This document shows positions 17,611 to 31,994 of a stretch of 64,000 bases of DNA, one piece after another. The notes beneath the pieces are model-generated. The model did not search any database. It had not been told where the DNA came from and was given only the letters and a program-made list of their open reading frames with translations. The stretch's first letter is position 1; every line of letters begins with the position of its first letter. The position numbers were made by a program, and so were the translations under genes. The DNA is from Acanthornis magna (taxonomy: Eukaryota; Chordata; Aves; Passeriformes; Acanthizidae), in NCBI GenBank assembly GCA_036785705.1, contig JAWUZG010000018.1, positions 8,467,501 through 8,531,500 on the forward strand. The letters run 5' to 3'.

Positions 17611-19210
17611 GAGATCTGATTCTATTTCTCTGTACTTAGAAACTGCTCAAAGCATTTTACCTGACAGACAGGAGCTGCAGCACAGGAAAGCAGTCCGAGG
17701 CATCTGAGGGTATGGAACTGGAGGAAGAGTAAACAGTGCCAGTTCTGTGGTGGTGTAGTTTGTGTGGAAGCCAACACCAGCCCTCTGCCATCTCCTTTCC
17801 CTCATACTGCATCCTAACAGTTCTGGGCGATCCTTGGCTGCATTCAGTCCCTCTTTCCTGTCACCTGCCTGCAGGCTCCAGCTTCCTCAGAGCAGTGCCC
17901 TTGCTGGGACACTCACTATAACTGCTCATTATCAGTATGAATATTTGGGAAGAAAAATGTTTTGTTGTTTTTTTTTTTTTTTTTAGTTCCATTGAAACAA
18001 AGAGAATAAATGTTTTGCCAGAACATCTTCTCAAAAAAAAAAAAAAAAAATGTAAGAAGAGAAACCAAGGGCCTAAGGAGACCTGGGTAGAGTACGGTAC
18101 ATATATTTTTTGTCTACTTTGCTGCTATAAATAAGTAAATCTGCAACAACCAACCTTCTGCAGCATTATGAATTAAAGAAATAGGAGGAGAATCCCCAGC
18201 TGATGTTGTCAGCAAGACAAATCTACCTGTGCAATTGGAGACCTCTATCATTTTTGCCAAAAAATAACTGCAGAATGTGCTCAATGTGGCTTGTAACACA
18301 TGGAGCTGTGCTAAAAAGTCCTCCATCGCACATAGGGTTACAATATCTGTTTGAAATTGGTGGTGTTTCAATTTCAGATGAAATCTCAGGCACTAAGGGC
18401 AGACTCTAAAGAAGATGAAGATTTCCGGCACACTTCAATAATACATAATGAAACTACTCTCAAGCTGCACAGCAGAGAACCAGCGTACTATGCACTGTAC
18501 AAGATCTTTGCTTCATAATACCTGCTATAAGAAGATTTAAAATACAATCAATTCCCTCTTCTTAGACTGCAGAACCTCTGCAAGAAATGCAGGGACCTCT
18601 TCTTCATGGAGGTGAAGTTGAATTAAGGAAACAAGTAAATAGAGGCATTTTCACCAGAGAGAACAATTTTGAAGTGCAGAGGCTTCCTATATGCAGAACA
18701 GAAGGCAAAACCTTGTGTTCCTTCAACTTTTAATTCCTGACATGGAAATATGTAATATAGTTGTTTATACATGACATTATACATTTACGTTGTACATAAA
18801 TAATGATTCAGTTACATCCCTGAGGAAGCAGGGACTGAGGAAGGGATCTCTGAGGCAAGAAAGAAGCAGTTCAATGAACCTCCCATTTAATTATCCTCTC
18901 TGCTGGAGTCCCTCACAAAACTCAGCCAAAGAAGTTCCTCCACCTTGAATGACTTTCTTCTACCAGCAATGTCAAAAATTTTCACCAGGCAGAAAAACAT
19001 CTGTATGTGTAAGAGAGAAGTAAAATTTAGTGGAGAAATCCCCTGCACACAGTCATGGGTAGGATTTTTGACAAAAACAAATGTATAGAAATATCAAAAT
19101 AAGAAATAAATAGGCAATATCTAGACGGATCTTGATTCTTCAGGGGAAAAAAAGTGACTTTTGGTTTCTAAATATTGTTTACTCACTCTTTTTCCTATTC
19201 CATCTTCTAG
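17611..19210. other. Non-coding host DNA with A and T runs
   Basis: Contains a T run at about 17968-17985 and an A run at about 18033-18050, facing each other about 50 bp apart. The pair could be remnants of tails or simple slippage. No gene recognised. Confidence 0.45.
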
Positions 19211-19492
19211 TTTTTATCTGAGCCTTGTTGAACGTAAGACAACTACAGCTCATGAAAAATGTGAGTTATTACAAGACCTACTTGTTGGAAGCATTATTTC
19301 TACTTCTAAGTCAGAGACAAAATTCATTTTTTCTGATCCAGATGAGCCTTACTTCAGCAAAGAATTACTTACATAGAGTCCAGCAACTTTATTGGAAGAG
19401 AGATGTTATTTATAAGTGGGTGACTTTGCTTAGAATGGAGATCTTTCACCAGTATGTAAATGCTTTCGTCTAGCATTTGCCTGAAAAATAAA
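19211..19492 (+). CDS. Candidate last coding exon, plus strand
   Basis: A strong acceptor (CTTTTTCCTATTCCATCTTCTAG) ends at 19210. The open frame in the exon runs to TAG at 19374-19376 with a balanced, polar composition (for example EKCELLQDLLVG and FSDPDEPYFSKELLT). AATAAA follows at 19487-19492, 111 nt past the stop. Acceptor, frame, stop and signal are in the right order for a terminal exon. I do not recognise the protein, and no upstream partner exon was found. If both were real, this gene would overlap the minus-strand candidate at 15 kb. Confidence 0.28.
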
Positions 19493-22400
19493 TGCAGAGA
19501 CTCCTAAAAAATGCTCCAAGGACTTTTCCAGATACACTTTCATTTGCCAGCAGTAGGCACAAAGGCACTTTTGGGATGGCGCTGTTACGAACACTGATGT
19601 AACTACCCTAAATCTACATAAAAGGTGTTTTGCTCTGTGGCATTAACCTCTCTGCGTCCCATGGGGGTGTGAGGGTCAGGTGTGAAATCACCCAAGGAGC
19701 TCCACTTCAGCCCCTGTGATTAGATATGTGTCAGAGAGCTGCCAGAAACAACCTGCAGAGAGGCTGTTCTCTGCAGGGCCAGCAGGAGCTCAGCACCAGC
19801 CGTGTGATCAGGAGCTGTGTGAGCTCAGGAGCTCAGGCTGAGCCTGCAGCGATCACTGCAGCTGCTGCTGCTCTGGGGGCACCAGCACTAAAGGCTCTGT
19901 TTCTTCATGCATGCACATGTGCAATAGCTCAGCCTGGAGAGGTATTTCCAGTCGAGGAATATACTGGTGTTTAGTAATAGCAGCAGTGAAGGGAGAAATT
20001 AGAAAGAGATTTGAAACTGGGTATTACACATTCAGGTGAGTGCTTTGAGAAGGATAAAAATCATGGGCACAAATGTGACCTTTTCTTATGTGGGGCTCAA
20101 ATGAGTCTGTAGAATACTCACTGAATGAATCCCCGGGGAACTTATCAAGAGTATCTGTCCAATTCATAAGTATATGCAAGTTATAAATTGTTGCCAATTT
20201 TTCCCTGCTTCACATGCACCCTGGAGCAAAAATGCAGATATAAAAAGCCATTGGGTATCTTCAAGTTTAAGTAGGAAATAAACAAGATTTTTAAAGGTGT
20301 CAAGTGCACCTAAAATCAGATTTCAATGTCCTAAATAGTAATTAGGCAAGCAAACCACTGTGCAGACATACATCTAAATAGTTAAAGCAGAGGAACTGCT
20401 CCTTTAAATACAGCATATGCTTGAGGAAGCTGCCAAAATGAGACCTTTCAAAATTCCTTTAAAATGTTGCCAACAGGAGGAACCAAGAGCCTTCGGAGCC
20501 CAACCAGCTACAGTTCAAGCCCTACCAGGCTGTCATTTGCCTTATTCTGGAGGGCCTGGTGGGAGAGTAAGGGACACGACCCCCCAGCAAAACAGGGGAG
20601 GATGTGAACACACGTGTCCTGCGGTGACAGCAGGGTCCAGGCTCTTTTGCACAGGCGATGCCAAGCAGCTGACTCCTCCCAAAGAGACACCTAAGTCCAC
20701 ATTTAGCATATGGGGCAGCTGTGGGCTTTCCTTAGGTTTTCTCCAGCTTAAGACTCACAGGATTACCTGGGTCTCCATGAGGAATGGTCCCTGTGCAGTG
20801 GGGTGTAAGTCTGCTCAGAGAAAAGACAGAGGGCAGTTTCATTATTTTCAACTGTGTCACTTATCACACTGTTATGTTTTCTGGTCTCTGAGTGACATCC
20901 AACAGCTTGGACTCGATTTTCTCCTTCTGACTAACACTAACACAATAATTTCTATGGTGCTACTGTGTATTTGAGCTGATGCAAGTGGCTGAAAATAAAG
21001 GCCTGGGGCTCAAGCCTGGTGTGATTGCTTCCATGCCTCAGTAACACCCAGCAGTGTCCCCAAAGAGCTGCAGGTTGCAGGGATCCACATGTGTTCTGTT
21101 TTTGTCAATGGACAATCCATTAACAATGCTGTCAAAACACAGCGACAGTACAGCAGTGGAAGGCCTGACATGGTAGCCACACCCATGTGCTTTATATTTA
21201 TGAATGTGAAGCCCAGTAAAGAAATGGGAGTTTGTAAGATTAATGAACTTTCCAAGTTCCCATGAGCTCCACAGGTAAGATAAATCTTCCTGTTGAATCA
21301 CAGTACAGTTTTAATTGACTAAATAGACTAATACATTTTATAGAAATGACCAATAACTTTGGAACAAAGTCCCACACAGAGCAGGCTGGGGAGGAAGATA
21401 AGCCTTTGCTGCCTATTCATTATTTATCTTTTTGATTATTGCTAAACTAAATATAGTGCTATAATAGAGCTTGATTATCATTGTGCTTTCCATATTCTGT
21501 TTACATTAAAAATTTTTAAAAGAAATCAATATAAAAGAATTTCAAATACAGTGCACTGGAAGAAAAAATTAAAACCCTTTTGTGGAGGAATTATGTTCTT
21601 CCTGAAGAAGAAGTGACTTTGCGTGCTATGAATAACAGTCTTTCAGTCAGCCACCTAACAGACTTTGATAGAATTATAATTTATGCTGCGTTAATTGGAC
21701 AAAACAATACTAATATTTTATCCCAGACAAGGTTACCCCAACCTTAGCAAAGTAATATATTTCAAACTTTATTTACCTCCATTCCCAGGAAAAGAAGTCT
21801 CGTTTATATTGTCAGTTGAAGAATGGTTCCTAAGCAGTGAGGTTTCAGAATACACTTCATTTCTTGGGAGAAATTAAACTACTCTACTTTAAAACATATT
21901 TGTTAACTGTGTTTTCTCAGAGAAAATATTTACTATTACATCATTATCTGAACAGCCTTTCAACTTGTATAATACAAGGATTCAGCTAATAACTACAAGG
22001 ATTCTGCTTATAACCTTCCAGCAGTTATATGAGAGATCAGTTTTGAAAGTTTTTATTAAATTTCCACTTACAATAGTGGAGAAAAATAACCACCCCATTG
22101 CTAAAATTTATTTAGCAGTTCATACACCACATTAAATGTTACTTTTTACATTCCAAAATATTTATCATAGAGACGTACCTCAGTGTGTTTTACCAAGTAT
22201 TGAAAAATGCCTTCGTTTCCTCTCATTTAAAAAAATTAAAAAAGAAACTTAGCAAATATTTCTTTTTTGTTTAAATCACAAAATCCATTACTTTCAGAAC
22301 ATCATTAATTAAAAAAAAAAAAAAAACAACAACCAAACAAAAACAAACCATAAAGTAAATCAAGTCAATATTTTTATACATATATAGCTCTGATAAAACA

Positions 22401-25350
22401 GGTAAGGAAACTACGAAAAGTGTTCAACAGAATACATTAAAATAGGTTGTCATTATTCTAAAGTCCTGATAATGAAATAAGTAGTGTTCAAGTCAGTCTC
22501 TCTAAAATTTGTAAAAACCAGTTTTTATTCTAGAAACAGCCTGTGAAAAGCTTGCTGATAATTAAGTCCATTGATGGTGTTCACAGGACACAAACCTTTT
22601 TAAAAGGGAATATATATCAGTCACAGACATATTTTCCTTTTTCTATGGCTAAGAATGGAACTTAAGTATTCAGCCTTACCTACTGTGCATACTCAAAAAT
22701 ACAGAGCCAGACCCTGTGAGTATCGTAAGCAAGGACTAAAAATATATTTTAAAGACCCACATACATTTTCAGATTTTTTGGATTTTGACCTTTTAGAAGT
22801 TACAGTTTCACTGTACCTCTGAGGACTGAGAACTTAACACAGTTTCAAAGAGGGAGTTATAATCACATGACTTCAGGAGCTTTGGATTTTAGAAAACCAT
22901 CAAACATCTTTACTTTGCAGTGTAATTGGATTGATGGCAGTGCCATCAGAACAGCAGTGAACATAAATAGAGATATAAATACAAGGAATGACCTGATTTC
23001 TCTCTTTTTTATTTTAAAGCTCTATTATATCAGATCAGAGAGCTACTAGGCTCACGTGGATCTTCATCCCCACCATAGATATATTTGTTTTCACCAACTC
23101 TCACATCAGTAATGTCCTAAAAATTTAAGGTTACGTTGGACTGGCACAATAACAAAATCTTAATTATACTGTTCACAATTTGAATTATTTGTTTCTCCTT
23201 TTACTGATACCTGAAACAAAATAACTAATCCGTCAAAACCAAAACCAAAAAATCACAGATGAATAATAAAGCCAGCTGTCTTCAATTTGCCCATTGTAGC
23301 GTGAAATTGAACAAATCCAGCTTTTTGAGGGGGAGCTGTGTTTTGTGGGAAAAAACCTTTCTATTAACATATTAAGTGCTCAGGAGTGACACAGAAGAGT
23401 GTCTTTTTCTCCTGTGATATCAAAGGTGTCCATCATGTTTACAAACACCAGTGGTGCACAGCTACTTTCTGCAAGTGAGGAATTGATGAGAATACCTGAC
23501 AGCATTTAAGGTCCAGGCCATGATTTTCTTAAAAGTGCACCATGAAGGTACTCAGTTTCTTTTGTGGTTTGCCACCCATAGAGTTTTAAAAGGGGATGGG
23601 TTGTTGTTCCTTTAATGTAGCTCCATACTGTGTAAGGCTTTTACCTCTGGAAATTCACCTGCTTTCTGATGGCAGAATTTTCTCTCACATCTGTAGGACT
23701 CAATTAACCCCCACAGATTTTACATCAGTGTTTGCAGGGTGGATGAGAAGGAGCAGTCAAGCGCTAGGTTTTATGTCCCTTGTGTGTCACTTGTCTTCTA
23801 ATCTAGTTCAGACAAATTAACTGAGAGCATTTAACTAGGATTTACGGATGCTGTATGAATTAAATCTCTCCCCCACTTCAGTTTTTTCTCCTCTCAAATC
23901 ATCATACCATACTCCTTTTTTATTTTTTTTGAGTGTTAGCTATAAAATCAGTAGAAATGAAAGAATTTCAGTTCCTCAGTCGTTAACACGTCCTTCCCTG
24001 CTCTGCCTAAATCTCAGGGTCAGAAAAGTTTCTCTAGGATATGAAAAAATAAAAAAAAAAACCTACATGAACTAAAGTGAGATCAGGAGATGGAAAATAG
24101 AGTGGGGACAGTGCCTAGCTAAACCCTCGGCCTCAGCTCCAGGATGACCTGATTTCAACACTTTGTTTACAGCTCAGGGTAGGAGAAATCTGCTTTTTCC
24201 CTGCATTCATGTCTTTGTATTCTTCAGTCAATGGGGTGGAAGATAGGGGCAGAAGACCTCATTCAAGCATTGCCTTTAGCGTTTGGATTTGAACAACTGA
24301 AAATCTAGGAAAAGTACCAGTCCATGGATCAGACATTAGGGGAATGAAAGACCATATTTACCTCACAAAATTAATTGAGGAGAAATGAGTAGGGACTTCC
24401 CCAAATCCTCAGTTTACATATTTCATGTAGAGGAAATATTATGGCCCTCAGAATGTATTTATCTAGAAATAGCTAAATATCTCTTTATGCTGTTGCTCAC
24501 CTCTATTTTGTACAATAATTTCAATCAATTCTTTGTAGTCTAAACCAATTTCCTCCACCACAGATTTTATTATTTGCTGATTGTCTCTAGGTAGCTTAAT
24601 TACTGGTAAGAGGATAATGAAGTAAACTTGGAGCCCATATTTAAGCAGAGTAGAACTACTCGAGTGTAATGAGCATTTTAAATTTGCCTTTTAGTACATC
24701 ATAAAGACCTATAACAAAATGCCTCCTTCCCTCCTGCCTTGCCTATTAAAAGATGTCAGGAGTTGGTGGATTGCAATTAACACCGAGGGGCAATGTGCCT
24801 GCCAGGAGGTGGGGGGTGGGCAGAGGGGAAGGGAGGTTTGCTGCTGGCTGGGCTCTTCTGGGGCTCCATTTGCATCCTTCTCTCATAGCATCTTCAGTGA
24901 AATAGAAAAGCAAGAACACTGGGGTCTTAAAAGGTCTCCTGGTGTTTCTTTTTTACCTCAAGGAGACTATTATGAGTTACTGTTGATGTCCTCAAACATT
25001 CTAGCAAAGTTCATTATTTTCCATTTACTTAAGTAATTTTCATAGTTTCAATTATACCAGCCAGACTTCACTCTTAAAAGTTTTGGTTTTTTTGCTTGTT
25101 TTGCGAGTGGGCTTCAAACCAGAGCTGACTTCATTTCTTGTGACAAGCAAACTCCCTGTAGCCTCTCACGCATGGCCTGAGTGATGTCAACCCCAGCAAG
25201 CAGGAATAGCCCAGGCAGTGGCACATTCTCGCTCAGGGCTGGGTCAAGGAGGGGCTAGAGCTCCCCAGTCTGAGCATACACACGTTAGAGAGCAGAGGAT
25301 TTAGCTCTGTGCATTTTTGTTTTCCTCATACCAGCCAATTCAGAAAATGA
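19493..25350. other. Non-coding host DNA
   Basis: Locally GC-richer patches (19.6-19.9 and 20.5-20.9 kb) give a 185-codon open frame (20417-20974, plus), with no domain and low-complexity composition. An A run lies at 22312-22326. No gene or named repeat recognised. Confidence 0.5.
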
Positions 25351-25378
25351 GTCCTGACCTGCTTCCTTGACTGTGTAA

Positions 25379-25500
25379 CTCAAAGGGCTAAGTTGAAACT
25401 TGAGTGATAGCTTCTCTTCTGCAATTTCTGTTCTGTGTGGTTTGCATGGAGTGACTTAATCAGCTTGGGGCCAGTAGATGACAACAAGTGGTGTTTCATC
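25379..25500 (+). repeat. Unknown interspersed repeat, copy 1 of an inverted pair
   Basis: Matches the reverse complement of 26813-26936, including 36 identical consecutive bases at 25394-25429. A TATATAAAATAG and an AAATAAACTC follow downstream, so the family could be an old LTR. I cannot name it. Confidence 0.7.
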
Positions 25501-26812
25501 TCTATATAAAATAGTACTGTCAACTAAAGGTGTTGAAATAAACTCATTTACAGAATGGACCCAGAAACATTTGGGGTCCTTTGTGAGTTTAAATCCTACT
25601 GGAGAGGAGGACAATCCCTCTTATCCTTGCCATATGGGGATACTCTGCATTTGTTAAAGCAGAGGAGGAGAAGAGTGCTGCTCTGCAGCCATTGCATCAT
25701 TGTGAGCTTCAGGCAACCATAGATTTTAAGGGCAAATTTCTGACTGCTGATGGCTCATTGTGTCTCCCCAGCTCAGCCCAGACTCCGGAGCTGAGCTGCC
25801 TCAGCAGGATCAGAGTGTCTCCTCAGCCTTTACTTCCAGGTAATTAGTTGGTTTGTCACTCAGTGGTAGTTGATGCAGTTCTTCCCTTTCCTTAGGAGTC
25901 ACAAGACTGATTGCTGCTGGAAAGCAAGGTGACTAAAATGGAATGCTGCTACGCTAATCATAGTGGGTTTAATTCATTGCCACGGGGCCTTTAAGAGACA
26001 GGTGCATGAGATGTCTCTGAGGCTGAGCCTCATTCCCACAGCAAAGTGACCATTAGCCCTGACTGTGCTGCTCAGCCGACTCCTGTGAAAACAAGGCCAA
26101 GCAGGGTAATGTTGTCGGCATCAGATGAATCTTTGAGGAGCTGAATCTCCTTGAATTATGGTGCAATATACATCTAGAACATAATCAGTATGCACCATAA
26201 ATACTACAGCCATAAAAGCATACTTGGCTGAATCCTGTCATGGCATATCAGGCACAGAAAGTGTGCAGAATTCAACAGATCCTTGTCCCGTGGTCCCCAA
26301 GAGTTAATTTGGCCTGTTATCTTTCTTGTCCTGTTAACATTTATTTGCACCTAATAAGGCATGAAGTCATTACTTGTGGTATATGTCCTAACATTTAGTC
26401 CCATGGTGTCATATTTTAATTGTACAGAAAGAGTATCTAAATGGTTCTAATTCCCTAAGGATGTGGTTATCCAGTAATGATCACAACCCTTGAAGCTCCC
26501 TTATTACTTTTATTGAAATAAAATCCTTCATGACTGAAATACCACATAATTTTTAAATCGCATCAAAATGAATTTGATGGTTTAAAAGAACAGATTGCAA
26601 ATTTAGTTCATAGAAGACTGCCCATAAGTAAAACCTTATAGAGCACTTTCACATACCAAGTCCCCTACAAAAGGATAACACTTCAAACACTCAAGAAATG
26701 TGGCTGAGGGCATCACATCTTTATTGGCCCCCTGAGGGGTTTGTGAGGCTCAGACCAAGAGGTTTGAGGCTTCAACTTTTTTCACACATATTACATAGCA
26801 TGTGATCAGATT

Positions 26813-26936
26813 GAAATGAAGCTCCATTTGCTGTCGTCTACTGGACCCGAACTGATTAAGTCACTCAGTTGAATCCATGAAGAATAGAAATTGCAGAAGA
26901 GAAGCTATCACTCAAGTTTCAGCGTAATCCTTTGAG
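26813..26936 (-). repeat. Unknown interspersed repeat, copy 2 of an inverted pair
   Basis: Inverted partner of 25379-25500; the identical 36-bp core is at 26886-26921. The intervening 1.3 kb shows no transposase-like frame. Confidence 0.7.
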
Positions 26937-26999
26937 CTATACCTCACTGGTAGCACAGACTGGAATTCAGTCTCCACTTCCACAAAAACATAACAAAAT

Positions 27000-27425
27000 C
27001 ATAAAGTAATAAAATATTTTGGGTTGGAAGGGACCAAAAAGATCATCTGGTTCCGAGCCCCCTGCCGTGGGCAGGGACACCTTCTCTAGACCAGATTGCT
27101 CAAAGCTCCATCCACCCTGGCCTTAAACACTTCCAGGGCTGAGGCATCCACAATTTCTCTGGGCAACCTGTGTCAGTGCCTCACCACCCTCACAGTAAAT
27201 AATTTCTTCCTAACAGCTAAACTTAACCTACCCCTTTCAGTCTGAAGCCATTCTCCCTTGTTCTATCACTACATATCCTTGTAAAAAGTCTCTCTCCATA
27301 TTTCTTGTAGCCCCCCTTAGGTATTGGAAGGCTTCAATTAGGTCTCTCTGAAGCCTTTACTTCTCCAGGTTGAGCAATCTGAATTCTCTCAGTCAATCCT
27401 CTTAGGACAGCTATTCTACCTCTAA
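27000..27425 (-). mobile_element. CR1 LINE fragment, 3' end
   Basis: On the plus strand this reads as the reverse complement of a CR1 3' region: GGGTTGGAAGGGACC near the start, then GGGCAGGGACACCTTC, CCAGATTGCTCAAAGC and CTCACCACCCTCACAGTAAA. CR1 is the dominant avian LINE. This copy is 5'-truncated and diverged. Confidence 0.92.
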
Positions 27426-29120
27426 AGAGGCTGTAGCACCAGTCCCCTACTTCTCTTCAGGCAAGTTAATAATTCTAGCATCTTTCATGGATTTCTCAGA
27501 TACTCTCCAACTCAATAGAATTATATGTATGCTTAAACACAGGCATGCAATTTAGCTGATCACTTAATTTGTAGACGAATTTATACAACTGTCCTTAATC
27601 TGAAGTAAATTTTCTGTGCCTTTCTATAAGGAATTATTATTATGGTCCTCATACTACCTTTTCTAAAGTATATATAATATATATAAGAATATAATTATTT
27701 CTAGAGCTTGGAATTGGTATGTCATATTATAAATGTTCAAATTTTATAATGCTACTCCCTAGGTTATTTATGTATGACAAATCAACTGGAAGCAAATTTT
27801 TAAGCAGTTTTGCTTTCCTTCAAACTTACCCAAACCTTTTGGCCTCTCCCAAAGAAGGTGAAAATAGTAAGCAATCCACATTATTTCTGAAAATTGCTGC
27901 ATCTAGGAAAAGAGAGGGTAAAAAAAGGCTACTAATCAAATCTCTAAAATGTAGGCCACAGAATACCTATTAGACAGCAGTCCCTGGTTATGCAAAATGC
28001 TCCTGAATTTAAAATAGAATTCCCTGTAAATGAGAAAAGGTTGCTATTAAAAAAAGAATAACCTTCTTGATTCTGCTATCTAATTAAATAATGTGCCTTA
28101 TGATTTATATCTCACTCTGGTCACATTTCTAACTCTTCATTTTTATTAAGTAGTTACAGATTTCACTATATATCAACTCAAAGAGCATACTTATGCTGAT
28201 CGTGTTGGGCAAAATCTTTCTACAGATTTTCCTCAAGTGACTGTTGTGACATTTCGTAGTTCAGATGGATCACAACTGTAGGTTCAAAGCAAGCTGTGAA
28301 AGATTTGAAGTAGTTTTCACTGCTTCACAAATCAATGCTGTCAAGAGCCAATCTTGACCTTTATGCAATTTTAATTAATTTAATAAAAACCTTTGGCATG
28401 GTAAGTAATTTAGAGATGTATGGAAAAAACTTGGCTGTCTAAGTAGTTTCTGTCAATTTTGACAAGGACTCATGATGGAAAGTGAGTAAAGGTCCATAAG
28501 AGCCTATCAAACTTGTTTAAAGCACTCAGAAGAGTTTAAAGTCCTATCCTGTTTATTCTGTTGTATACACCAAAGCCAAGCAAGGTGAACTGCAACCTAA
28601 AGAATAACACCACAATTTACTTTCAGACTACCTGAATATGATTTAACATTTAGCAGACTACATATGCAGTCTAAGGTTAATGAATGGATTTGCTGGAGCT
28701 CTGCTGTGCTAGCAGCTTTGTACTGTTAGTACAAAGAACTGTTAGTACTGGAGCAAGAATTTTTGGTGCTTTGGGGACTCATCTGTTTCTGCAAACCTAC
28801 TTGGACTGCCTTGAAATCTAACAAGCAAAGAAATGTATCAAGCAACTCCCTTCAAGAAGTAGCTATCCATAGATATGAACTCGTAGAATAAATTTGCATA
28901 ACGTCAAAGTGGTTTGAATAATATGCTGGCTTTTCCAGTTCACTTCCATGTCTATAAGGTAACATGGTCACCAACTGATTCAGGAAGAGCACCAGTGAGA
29001 AACCCTGGTCAGATCACCTGATTAAACGTTTCACTTTCTCATTGCTCACTGACCAAAGTGGCGCAGCCAGATCTCAAGTGGTAAAATCTCATAGCATGCT
29101 GACTGTCTGCCCTGTGATAG
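27426..29120. other. Non-coding host DNA
   Basis: AT-rich, with a short TATATAATATATATAAG stretch near 27671. Nothing else recognised. Confidence 0.5.
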
Positions 29121-29397
29121 TAATAGTGATAGAATGAAAGAAAGTGGGTTTAAAATGAGAAATGAGAGATTTAAGTTACATATTAAGAAGAAATTCTTTA
29201 TTCTGTATGTGGTGAAGCACTGGAATAGGTTGCCCACACAGGCTATGGATGCCCCTCTGAGGAATTATTCAATGCCAGGGTAGATGGGGCTTTGATCAGC
29301 CAGATCTAGTGGAAGCAGTTCCTGCCCATGGCTGGGGGCTTAGAACTCAATGATCTTTAAGGTCCCTTCTAACCCAAACCACTCTGAGGTTCTAAGA
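29121..29397 (+). mobile_element. CR1 LINE fragment, 3' end
   Basis: Sense CR1 3' region with recognisable AAGAAGAAATTCTTTATTCT, AAGCACTGGAATAGGTTGCC and AATGATCTTTAAGGTCCCTT. Truncated and diverged. Confidence 0.9.
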
Positions 29398-31990
29398 TTA
29401 GTGACACAGCTGTGACAGGCCTGCTCTGTGATTTGGACACCAAAGACATGAATATTGGCTTCATGTACTACAACTAAAATTTCTGTGCTCTGAAGCTGTA
29501 TTTTTCTGCTTAAAAAGCATCTTTAATGTGGATAAGGCTAAGTAAAATTCAGAATAGAAATGTTGTGTTCTATGTTGCTGGTATGTGTCATCTTTACAAT
29601 GTGCATGATGCAGATGGCAGGAAGTACTCTCTGCAAAGAGCACAGAGCTGAATCAAAGAGAGAGCATCACTACCCACATATGGAATAGCACACGCTTAGG
29701 TTTGAGTTGGGAAAGTCACCAATGATTTAATGTTTTTACCTGCTCAAGTTTAATATAAGGTTTTATAAGGAGTGGGATATTAGCTAGCATTTGACAACTA
29801 ATAATCCAAACTCTAGGCCAATGATCACAAAACCTTGCAATCACATTGGTTAAGAAGGAAGTAAAGCCTGAAAAGACATGAAGTTAATTATATGACAAAG
29901 GCATGTCTGAGCACAGGATTATTCAGGAATATTTATTCCATATTAAATTTCCATTTCACCATGCTGAAATGTCAGGTGTTGACATGCCTTTATTTAAAGA
30001 ATAACAAGTAAAGACTGGTATTCTTTATAATGGGACCATTCAGTGAAAAAAAATCAAGAACTTGAAAGTCCAGGACACCTAATTTGGCATGTATTCTGAG
30101 ACCTGAGTTTCACTTAGAAGCTTACAAGGAACTACCTTGCTGAGGAAAGTGATGTTAATCACAATACTGGTTTTGGAGACTTCTGAGTGTTATCACACTG
30201 TGAAATTGCAAAATTCTCTTTGGCTGCATCTATCAATATAGCTGTCTAATAAAAGCCAGGTTAGATTCTAGGGTGAGATTGCCTATCGCCAGATCAAGAA
30301 TTTCGCAGTGCTTGGAGAAGTCTGATTGAATGGTATTCTGGGTTCACAGATACACCCCCCAACAGCTGCAGTGGCACTGGTTGTGGGAATGGGCTGTAGC
30401 TTCTGTCGCTCACCCAGGAGCTTTGTGCTCCTCATATACAGGAGCAGAAGCCATTCTTCAGTTCTGCATGCCTTTATCTTACATCTTCAGGTGCTGAAAG
30501 AGGCCACCTGGGTTAGGGATTTTTTTAGATTCTTTAGAGAGAGAAAGGAGCTTCTATGTAGAAATCTGCTCAAAGTAATCTTTAAAACTATTTAGAAACT
30601 GTAGTTTATATTAAACTCTCAAATTTGAAAATACCAAGGGCTCATGGCTATTAAGAACTTTAAATAAAAAAAATTTGCTTTCCTGTGTTCCCTGGCACAT
30701 CTCTCACCTGCATATGTGGTTGTGCTCAATTCAGAAGCAAAATCCAGTGTGAAAACTGGCAGCCTGAGAAAAGGCTAGAACATCTCTTGAAAGAAGCTTT
30801 TGAACTTGATGCAGCTGCCCTGAAAGGAAGAAATCGAGCATGTAATTTTAAAAAAAGGGTTTTACTTTACAGCTTGAGCCTTAAACTCAATTTCAGAATC
30901 AAAACAGGAGAAAGACATTGATTCTGTTCTAATATATAACTATACAAGGCAGTTGTGATCCTACTGTAGCCTGTGGAGTGACATCTGTAAGACTAATAAG
31001 ACACATGAAAGAATAATACCTATCAGAATGCAGTTTTCACTGAGGCTTCTTGACACTACCAAAATCCTAATATGAAGCAAGGACATAGCTGACTCTTTAG
31101 AATGCATTTGAAAAACAGATGTATCAGATGTATTGGATAATATCCTGGCTCTGCTCGAGTCAATGAGAACTTCTCTCTTAAACTTCAGTGGGTCAAGGAT
31201 TTCTTCAGTTATATTCATCAACACAGTGCAGTGATTCCTTTGTGACTTACACTCTTTTGTACTAAAATTCCTCAACTGTAATAAGAATTTACAACTAACT
31301 TAGAAATGTTGTAACATGATTTTTTCAACAATGAGCTGCTCTCATAAATATTATGAGTACTGCTACTTTAAAGCATGAAGGCATTTTAATTGGATTGTAT
31401 AAACTGAGTACACAGCACAGCTTTCAAGGAAGATGAGAAGAATGAATGCAGAATGGTAATCCTTTATGTAATCATACACATGATAGATTATATCTGGGTT
31501 TCTGGAAAGACAAAGGATGTCAACTATGGGAGTTGAACACATTCTTTTCCCATCTCTGCAATTTTCTTGATTTTAGGAAAATACAGTACAAATCAAGACA
31601 GTCAAAAATCTTAAAAATTCTCATGAATAAAATATTTGAAAAAAAAGCCAACAAAACCCTAGGCCTGCCAAAATATTTTTTTAAACAGTAATTCAAAATT
31701 CTTATAACTGACAAACTAGCTGAAACATTGAAATTAAAGAGCATGCTGATCTAAGCACACCATATTTCTCTAAATGTCAAACTTTAAAATGTCATATGTT
31801 TCCTTAAAAGAAGGAATATATTCAGAAAACTTCTCAAAATTATTCTCTTTGAAAAAATACTCAATAAGAAAAAGAGATTAAAAACTTCACGGATATGGGT
31901 TTTATGAGTTCCTAAGGGGCTCCTTGGCAAGACCACTTAAAAATTAAATAAAAACTAAGACTTTGGACACTTTCTCACATCATAACTTCA
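29398..31990. other. Non-coding host DNA
   Basis: No gene recognised. Short open frames near 30.7 kb (plus) and 31.0 kb (minus) lack splice or domain support. Confidence 0.45.
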
Positions 31991-31994
31991 TTGA

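Noticed and set aside
20417..20974. 185-codon plus-strand open frame
   Set aside because: In a GC-richer patch with fewer stops; no domain, no splice signals and an unbalanced composition.
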